In this document: positions 6,083 to 11,127 of the stretch, one piece after another
Numbering within the stretch: position 1 is the first letter of the stretch
Layout of the letters: each line of letters begins with the position of its first letter
Assembly: GCA_020054175.1 (NCBI GenBank)
Contig: JAGVLR010000173.1
Span: 1 to 11,127 of the forward strand
DNA: 11,127 bases
Source of the DNA: Candidatus Dadabacteria bacterium
Lineage (GTDB): Bacteria > Desulfobacterota_D > UBA1144 > Nemesobacterales > UBA2774
Direction: 5' to 3'
Position numbers and translations under genes: made by a program
Notes under the pieces: generated by a model
Told to the model about the DNA's origin: nothing
The model's input: the letters and a program-made list of their open reading frames with translations, nothing else
The model's database searches: none

Positions 6083-7078
6083 ATGATCTTCATAGCGGAA
6101 CAGCAGACACAGTACACGGACTTTACAAACACGCTGATGGTCGCAAAAAAAACGAATGTCGACCCCCTTGCAGCAGATGACCCGACGGGCATCGCGCAAG
6201 CTGCGCTCGACTCTCTCGAAGAGCAGATAGCCGTCCTCGACAAGACGGGCAGGATAATCGCGGTCAACACCGCATGGGAGAACTTTCCCGAAAGGCAGCC
6301 CGCGGGCGTCCTCGACAGGCCGGCGGTGGGAGCCAACTACCTCGCCAGGCTGAGAAGGCACAATTCCCCCGAAGGCAGGATTTCGACGGTCGTCAGGAAC
6401 ATCAGAAGCCTGATCCGGGGCGAAAAGGGCAGATTCACCGTCGAGCTTCCAAGCCATTCCGGCAGCAGGAAGAGGTGGTTTCTGCTTTCGGTGACGCAGC
6501 TCGTCAACGACGGCGAGGTGGCCGGCGCGGTTCTCTCCTATTCCGACATCTCGGCCAGGAAACTCGCCGAGATAGCCGCAAAGAAACACTCCATGACCGA
6601 TCAGATGACGGGGATTCTCAACCGGCGGGCGGGTATTGACGCGCTCCGAAAACAGATAAAGCTCTGCGAGCGCCACGGCAGGAGCTTCACAGCCTGCTAC
6701 ATCAACCTCGACAACCTCAAGCTCGTAAACGACAGCTACGGCCACAAAGAGGGCGACAAGGTAATCATCACGCTCGTCAATCTCGTAACCGGCGTGCTGA
6801 GGGAATCCGACGTCATATGCAGGCTCGGCGGCGACGAGCTTCTTCTCATACTCCACGAAACGACGCTCGAAGGGAGCGGGACTGTCCTCAGACGAATCCA
6901 CTCCGCAGTCGAGGCGCGTAACGCGAGAAGCAAGAAGCCCTACGACATCGAATTCAGCTACGGGCTCGCGGAATACTCCCCCGGCTGCAAACACACGGCC
7001 GAGGAGCTCGTCGACATGGCCGACAGGGATATGTACAGGATGAAGCTCGTCAGGAAAACCATTTCCCTTTCGAGGTAG
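6083..7078 (+). CDS. PAS-GGDEF protein, probable diguanylate cyclase with altered metal site
   Basis: This 331-residue soluble protein has a PAS-like sensor at residues 40-160, starting LDSLEEQIAVLDKTGRIIAVN and ending SYSDISARKLAE, and a GGDEF domain at 170-325. Diguanylate cyclases make cyclic-di-GMP from two GTP. The signature loop reads GGDEL (249-253) rather than GGDEF. RESD (240-243) is five residues upstream and matches the RxxD inhibitory I-site. In the segment INLDNLKLVNDSYGH the first Asp of the usual DxDxFKxxND is Asn208, the position that binds metal in PleD. N216, D217 and K321 are kept. Activity may therefore be reduced, but the rest of the domain is intact. The ribosome binding site is weak (GGGAAC next to the ATG), and ATG at 6137 is an alternative start. 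The gene is followed in tandem by the hybrid kinase gene after 242 bases, so they may act in one sensory pathway. Confidence 0.9.
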   Translation: MIFIAEQQTQYTDFTNTLMVAKKTNVDPLAADDPTGIAQAALDSLEEQIAVLDKTGRIIAVNTAWENFPERQPAGVLDRPAVGANYLARLRRHNSPEGRISTVVRNIRSLIRGEKGRFTVELPSHSGSRKRWFLLSVTQLVNDGEVAGAVLSYSDISARKLAEIAAKKHSMTDQMTGILNRRAGIDALRKQIKLCERHGRSFTACYINLDNLKLVNDSYGHKEGDKVIITLVNLVTGVLRESDVICRLGGDELLLILHETTLEGSGTVLRRIHSAVEARNARSKKPYDIEFSYGLAEYSPGCKHTAEELVDMADRDMYRMKLVRKTISLSR

Positions 7079-7117
7079 AACGCCGTCCAGTATATTCCGG
7101 AATTATTCCAGCCTCTT

Positions 7118-7136
7118 CCGCCGCCCTTAACGGCGG
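7118..7136 (+). terminator. Hairpin after the PAS-GGDEF gene
   Basis: CCGCCG (7118-7123) and CGGCGG (7131-7136) form a perfect 6-base GC stem with a 7-base loop, 40 bases after the stop codon. A second small repeat, AAAAC/GTTTT (7140-7151), follows instead of a clean T-run. It is terminator-like, and would separate the GGDEF and kinase transcripts if it works. The rest of this 242-base gap shows no clear promoter. Confidence 0.35.
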
Positions 7137-7320
7137 CCCAAAACCCGTTTTGCACGCATATATTTATACAGATTTAAGTGAAGTTGCCGTATACTTTAGG
7201 CGGGACAACAGGCTGCGGGATTCCGCGCTCCGAGACGGAAAAAGCCCGCGCCGAGGCTGACAATCAAAACGCCGGCGGCCGTTTCATACTCAGCCGCTCC
7301 CGACGAATATACGAGGAGAC

Positions 7321-10300
7321 ATGCCCAACAGCGAACCCGGGAAGTCAGAGCGTCGGATGTATCCCGAGGCGAAATCGCGCGTACGGGAAGAAGTCTACCG
7401 TATGTTCGACAACCTCGTAAACGAGATATACATATTCGACACGGGCAGCAAATCGCTGCTCTACGCCAACAACACCGCGCTCAGGAATCTCGGCTACACG
7501 CTCGACGAAATGAAAGGGTTCACCCCCCTGGATATAAAAAAGGGGGTGCCTCTGGAATACGTCGACAGGCTCCTTTCGAGGCTCGGCGGCGCGGAAAGCT
7601 CCGTGCGGTTTCCGACTTTTCACCACAGAAAAGACGGATCTCACTACCCTGTCGAGGTCGAGCTCCGGCCCTCTACCCTCGGTGGAGACCCGATCTTTAT
7701 AATGACGGCCCTCAACATCACAGGAAAGACGCTCACCGAGGAACGGCTGCGGAAGACGCTCGAAGACCTGACCAGGCTCAACAGCTACGAAACCGTGATA
7801 AACCTCGTCACGCAGGCTGTCCATAAATCGATAGACCTCGACGAGGTCCTCGAGAACGCCGTCGAGGCGCTCTGCCACAACATGGAGACCGTCAAGATAG
7901 TGAGCATATATCTCGCCGAGGGCGAGGAGGCCGTGATGAAGGCCTGGAGGGGCTACCCGGAATGGTTCGTCAACCGGGTCAGCAGGATACCCTACCCCAG
8001 GGGATTCACATGGAAATCGATGCTCGAAGGGAAGATGATATACGTTCCCGACACAGACAACGACACCGTTATGGGCCCGGCGGGCAGGGAGCTGGGAACC
8101 AAGAGCTATCTTTCTATCCCGCTCAAATCCGACGGGAAATCCGTGGGCGTCATGAACATCAACTCCAGGGAAAAGTACGCTTTCGGGCCCGAAGAGCTGA
8201 GGGTGTTCGAGATAGTCTCGCGCCAGCTCGAGATAGCGATAAACAACGCCCGGTTTACAGAGTCCATTCTCGAATCGGAAAGGAACCTCGAAGACAAGGT
8301 CGAGCAGCTTTCGAAAAAAGAGCAGTACGAGAAGATAATAAATATCGTGACGCAGAGCGTCTACAGGTCCATCGATCTCAAGCAGGTTCTGGAGAACGCG
8401 GCAAGTGTCATGGGAGAGAACATAGCGCAGGCCGACATGGTGCTGATTTTCCTCGTCGAGGGCGACGAAGCGGTGCTTCAGTCTCACTGGGGAAGCCCGG
8501 ACTGGTTCACGGAAAAAATATCGAGGATACCCCGCCCGAAGGGACTTACCTGGAAGACGATAATCGAGGGCAGATCGCTCGTCGTGCCGGACATGGACGA
8601 GGAAACCGCCCTGGGGCCGGCGGGAAGGGACGTAGGTATAAAAAGCCACGTTTCAATGCCGCTCAAGACCGGTTCCGAGACAATAGGATGCATCGCGATA
8701 AATTCGTTTACTAAAAACGTATTCTTCGAAGCCGAGCTTAAGCTCCTTGAAATCATCAAGACCCAGATCGAAACGGCTATACTCAACGCCAGGCACGTCG
8801 AAGCGCTCAAGTATTCCGAAGAGCGGTACCAGACGCTGACGGAGGTGTCGCCGTTAGGAATATTCCAGACGGACACCGGGGGAAACGCGCTCTATGTCAA
8901 CCAAAGATTCTGTGAAATTACGGGTATGCCGAGGGAGGACGCCCATGCCGGCAGAGGGCTGATGTGGGTACACCCGGACGACCGCGAGCACGTTACGCGA
9001 AAGTGGGAGGAAGCCCTGGCGGCGGGACTCGAATTCAAATCGGAGCACCGGTTTAAAAGAAACGACGACACGGTCGTATGGGCGGCCGTTCACGCCCAGC
9101 CTCTAAAGAGCGGCCCGGACGAGATACATGGCTACGTCGGCACGCTGGCCGACGTTACGGAGAGGAAGCTCTCCGAGGAGAAGATTCGCTTTCAGCCGTC
9201 CCTCCTCGACCAGGTGAGGAATACCGTCGTGGCGACCGGCCTCGGTGGGGAGATCATATACTGGAACAAGTTCGCCGAGGAGCTCATATACTGGAAGGAA
9301 AACGAGGTGCTCGGCCGCAACATCAGAGAGATATCTCTCCCCGACATGAACGAGGGAGACGCCGACGATATAAACGAGTCGCTCCGGGCGACAGGATACT
9401 GGGAGGGAGAGCTGATTACGAAGAGGATGGACGGCTCGACCTTCCAGGCGCATGTCGTAAGCACGGAGATAAAAAACGACCGCGGCGAGGTCATAGGCTT
9501 TGTCGGCGTGGGGACGGATATAACGGACAAGAAGAATCTCGAAGCACGGCTCCTCCGGACTCAAAGGCTCGAAAGCATAGGCATGCTCGCGGGCGGGATA
9601 GCGCACGACCTCAACAACATCCTCCAGCCGATACTGATGTCGATAAGGCTGCTCCGGACGGGAAAGGACGAGGCGGAGAGTGAAAGGATACTGGATGTCC
9701 TCGAAACCAGCGCGCGGCGCGGGGGCGACTTGATACGCCAGGTCCTGTCGTTCGCGAAGGGGATACAGTCCGAGAAGCAGACCCTCAGCGTGAAGTACCT
9801 CCTCAACGACATAATGGCGATCATGAACGAAACATTCCCGAAAAATATAGAAGTATCGCTCGACGCCGCCCCCGACACGTGGCAGATATCGGGTAACTAC
9901 ACCCAGATGCATCAGGTGATTTTGAATATCTGTCTCAACGCGAGGGACGCCATCCCCGGAGGAGGGAAAATATCCCTTACGGCAGAAAATATTCATAGCG
10001 GCGCCGGGGTGCTGGAGCGCTCGAAAGGGCTCGACCACGAGGATTACATACTCATAAAAATAGAGGACACCGGTTGCGGCATAGAACCCGGTATAATAGA
10101 CAAGGTATTCGACCCGTTCTTCACCACCAAAGGGCCCGACAAAGGGACCGGGCTTGGTCTGGCGACGGCGTACGGGATAGTCAACGAGCACGGCGGAGCG
10201 ATACACGTCGAGAGCGAGGTCGGAAAGGGAAGCGTGTTTTACGTTTATTTACCTGCGGTTCACTCTGGGGAACAGGAGGCAGAGAGTATGGGACCGGAGC

Positions 10301-10698
10301 AGCATTCCCTTATGGGGAAGGGGGAGACGATTCTTGTCGTCGACGACGAAAAAGCTATTCTCGAAATCACGAGCTCGGTGCTCGAGGAGTTCGGGTACGT
10401 GGTGATCACGGCGGAAAACGGGAAGCTCGCGCTTGAAATAGTCGACAGCATGACGGAGCAGCTCGACGCCGCAATAGTCGACATGATGATGCCCATTATG
10501 AACGGGACGGAAGTCGTGAAAGCCCTCAAGGAAAGGCTTCCCGATTTGAGGATCATCACAGTGAGCGGCTATCAGAAAGAGCACGAGCTCATAACAGTCG
10601 AAGAGAACCTCGTCGACGCATTCATCCCGAAACCTTTCAGCGCGGAGACGCTTCTCAGGACTCTCTCCGGCGTCCTCAAGAACTCGCATACAATGTGA
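7321..10698 (+). CDS. Hybrid sensor histidine kinase, PAS-GAF-GAF-PAS-PAS-HisKA-HATPase-REC
   Basis: The product has 1125 residues and no membrane segment, so it senses inside the cell. Domains: PAS (about 28-135), GAF (156-311), GAF (336-491), PAS with PAC (about 500-617), PAS with PAC (624-738), HisKA (745-810), HATPase (860-985) and receiver (1003-1120). The phospho-acceptor is H762 in GGIAHDLNN. The ATP site has an N box (N869, N873), a G1 box DTGCGI (916-921), an F box FDPFFTTKG (930-938) and a G2 box GTGLGLA (942-948). The receiver has acidic D1008 and D1009, phospho-Asp D1054 in VDMMMP, S1082 and K1104 in PKP. All catalytic residues look intact, so kinase and receiver should both work. 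GAGGAG lies very close to ATG 7321; ATG 7357 is an alternative start. No response regulator or Hpt gene is adjacent, so the partner is elsewhere or the signal ends at its own receiver. The neighbouring PAS-GGDEF protein is a possible partner. Confidence 0.96.
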   Translation: MPNSEPGKSERRMYPEAKSRVREEVYRMFDNLVNEIYIFDTGSKSLLYANNTALRNLGYTLDEMKGFTPLDIKKGVPLEYVDRLLSRLGGAESSVRFPTFHHRKDGSHYPVEVELRPSTLGGDPIFIMTALNITGKTLTEERLRKTLEDLTRLNSYETVINLVTQAVHKSIDLDEVLENAVEALCHNMETVKIVSIYLAEGEEAVMKAWRGYPEWFVNRVSRIPYPRGFTWKSMLEGKMIYVPDTDNDTVMGPAGRELGTKSYLSIPLKSDGKSVGVMNINSREKYAFGPEELRVFEIVSRQLEIAINNARFTESILESERNLEDKVEQLSKKEQYEKIINIVTQSVYRSIDLKQVLENAASVMGENIAQADMVLIFLVEGDEAVLQSHWGSPDWFTEKISRIPRPKGLTWKTIIEGRSLVVPDMDEETALGPAGRDVGIKSHVSMPLKTGSETIGCIAINSFTKNVFFEAELKLLEIIKTQIETAILNARHVEALKYSEERYQTLTEVSPLGIFQTDTGGNALYVNQRFCEITGMPREDAHAGRGLMWVHPDDREHVTRKWEEALAAGLEFKSEHRFKRNDDTVVWAAVHAQPLKSGPDEIHGYVGTLADVTERKLSEEKIRFQPSLLDQVRNTVVATGLGGEIIYWNKFAEELIYWKENEVLGRNIREISLPDMNEGDADDINESLRATGYWEGELITKRMDGSTFQAHVVSTEIKNDRGEVIGFVGVGTDITDKKNLEARLLRTQRLESIGMLAGGIAHDLNNILQPILMSIRLLRTGKDEAESERILDVLETSARRGGDLIRQVLSFAKGIQSEKQTLSVKYLLNDIMAIMNETFPKNIEVSLDAAPDTWQISGNYTQMHQVILNICLNARDAIPGGGKISLTAENIHSGAGVLERSKGLDHEDYILIKIEDTGCGIEPGIIDKVFDPFFTTKGPDKGTGLGLATAYGIVNEHGGAIHVESEVGKGSVFYVYLPAVHSGEQEAESMGPEQHSLMGKGETILVVDDEKAILEITSSVLEEFGYVVITAENGKLALEIVDSMTEQLDAAIVDMMMPIMNGTEVVKALKERLPDLRIITVSGYQKEHELITVEENLVDAFIPKPFSAETLLRTLSGVLKNSHTM
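7786..8793 (+). repeat. Tandem intragenic GAF duplication, 180-residue period
   Basis: Residues 156-311 and 336-491 of the kinase align without a gap at an exact offset of 180 residues (540 bases). By hand count 75 of 156 residues are identical. Shared blocks include SIDL (170-173 and 350-353), SRIP (221-224 and 401-404), the GPAGR strings and the AINNAR/AILNAR ends. Two short coiled-coil-like linkers precede the copies. Confidence 0.9.
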
Positions 10699-10759
10699 AT
10701 TCACGACACGCGGCTTCTTCGCCACTTCGATCAACCAAGGCATAACATTTCTTTTTGTC

Positions 10760-10784
10760 ATTCCCGAAGGTATTAATCGGGAAT
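10760..10784. repeat. Palindromic element, ATTCCCG...CGGGAAT
   Basis: ATTCCCG (10760-10766) and CGGGAAT (10778-10784) are perfect 7-base arms around an 11-base loop, within a GTCATTCCCG...CGGGAATCC context. This looks like the short dispersed palindromes that occur many times between genes in some bacterial genomes. Copy number cannot be seen here. Confidence 0.5.
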
Positions 10785-10820
10785 CCAGTTTTGATTAATT
10801 CTGAATCTTTATAATCCGTC

Positions 10821-10850
10821 ATCCTGAACTCGATTCAGGATCTCGTTTTT
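10821..10850 (+). terminator. Hairpin plus T-tract, likely terminator of the kinase gene
   Basis: ATCCTGAA (10821-10828) and TTCAGGAT (10834-10841) form a perfect 8-base stem with a 5-base loop, followed by CTCG and five T, then a second T-run at 10855-10860. It is the best terminator candidate for the hybrid kinase, 123 bases after its stop. It also resembles a dispersed CGTCATCCTGAA-type palindrome, so both roles are possible. Confidence 0.5.
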
Positions 10851-10872
10851 CGTCTTTTTTGGAAAGCGAAAA

Positions 10873-10911
10873 AACTAGATTTCTCGGATGCGCTCGAAAT
10901 GATGAACTAGA
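10873..10911. repeat. Imperfect palindrome flanked by AACTAGA direct repeats
   Basis: ATTTC (10879-10883) and GAAAT (10896-10900) bracket an imperfect palindrome. AACTAGA occurs on both sides, at 10873-10879 and 10905-10911. Direct repeats around a palindrome can be the footprint of a small mobile element, but the core is only 25 bases, so chance is also likely. Confidence 0.35.
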
Positions 10912-11098
10912 CTTTACCCTCGGCCAAAACATAAAATTGCGAACTGCGTGAGCGGCGAAGCAATACCTTTCCGGGACGTCGAAATTGGCGTAAAGAAAAT
11001 CGAGCGGATGAGCGTTAAAAATCTGACTAGGGGCTGGGGTGGGTGGAAGATTTAGCGAAGACGCGATGATTTTTAGCACAATTTCGCCCCGTCCCGTG

Positions 11099-11127
11099 AC
11101 TTTTGCTACTTTTGGTCAAGCAAAAGT
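11099..11127. repeat. Perfect 9-base inverted repeat at the right edge
   Basis: ACTTTTGCT (11099-11107) and AGCAAAAGT (11119-11127) pair perfectly around an 11-base loop that itself holds another ACTTTTG. The right arm ends at the window edge, so the element may continue. Confidence 0.5.

Larger units (their letters stand above)
10699..11127. other. Gene-free 3' region with palindromic repeats
   Basis: After the kinase stop there is no convincing gene. The stretch holds at least four short inverted repeats, listed separately, in AT-richer sequence. A minus-strand open frame at 10819-11079 (86 codons) spans the palindromes and shows no domain; I take it as fortuitous. The repeats resemble dispersed intergenic elements seen in many bacterial genomes. 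Confidence 0.6.

Noticed and set aside
5966..6994. Long minus-strand open frame opposite the PAS-GGDEF gene
   Set aside because: It is antisense to a gene with clear PAS and GGDEF domains; its product shows no domain and arises from the GC-rich codon pattern.
7178..7420. 80-codon plus-strand frame overlapping the kinase start
   Set aside because: It begins with GTG without a ribosome binding site and overlaps the PAS-coding start of the kinase in another frame.
7345..8649. 434-codon minus-strand open frame opposite the kinase
   Set aside because: It lies antisense to the GAF duplication and itself shows the mirrored repeat, with no domain of its own.
9103..10206. 367-codon minus-strand open frame opposite the kinase
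   Set aside because: Antisense to PAS3, HisKA and HATPase; no recognisable motif.
10819..11079. 86-codon minus-strand frame in the 3' region
   Set aside because: It is built from palindromic repeat sequence and shows no domain, so it is likely fortuitous.

Overview
The window is bacterial, and two parts of it differ in base composition. Positions 1 to about 2240 are AT-rich and hold one long minus-strand gene that runs off the left edge. From about 2380 onward the DNA is GC-rich, and the coding uses many ATA (Ile) and AGG (Arg) codons beside GC-ending codons elsewhere. A lipobox lipoprotein, a diguanylate cyclase and a multi-sensor hybrid histidine kinase suggest a Gram-negative, free-living, probably uncultivated lineage. 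A deltaproteobacterial or Desulfobacterota-like origin is possible, but nothing here fixes the taxonomy. I saw no rRNA, tRNA, CRISPR array, transposase or phage gene.

Layout. (1) 1-2229, minus: partial gene with an N-terminal DUF4365-type nuclease-like domain and a long TPR-like helical tail. Its AT-rich composition suggests it was acquired by transfer, and it is the best candidate here for a poorly described, possibly defence-related protein. (2) 2327-2740, plus: small multi-pass membrane protein of unknown function. (3) 2758-3477 and 3500-4141, both minus and 22 bases apart: a stand-alone diiron-type metallo-beta-lactamase-fold (ODP) protein and a cysteine-rich lipoprotein, probably one operon. 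Upstream on the same strand, 4313-4663 encodes an RRM RNA-binding protein with a Gly/Arg-rich tail. (4) 4664-5557: little clear coding except a minus-strand HicB-like (UPF0150) domain that has no partner toxin, no ATG and an odd C-terminus. (5) 5558-5827, plus: small conserved-looking hypothetical protein. (6) 6083-7078, plus: PAS-GGDEF protein with an altered metal site. (7) 7321-10698, plus: 1125-residue soluble hybrid histidine kinase, PAS-GAF-GAF-PAS-PAS-HisKA-HATPase-REC, with a clear internal GAF duplication. (8) 10699-11127: non-coding, with several palindromes resembling dispersed intergenic repeats, one of which could end the kinase transcript.

How the genes may work together. The PAS-GGDEF protein and the hybrid kinase lie in tandem and are both soluble sensory proteins, so they may link intracellular redox or ligand sensing to cyclic-di-GMP and phosphorelay output. 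The ODP protein and the Cys-rich lipoprotein may share a redox or oxygen-stress role. Both links are inferred from gene order alone.
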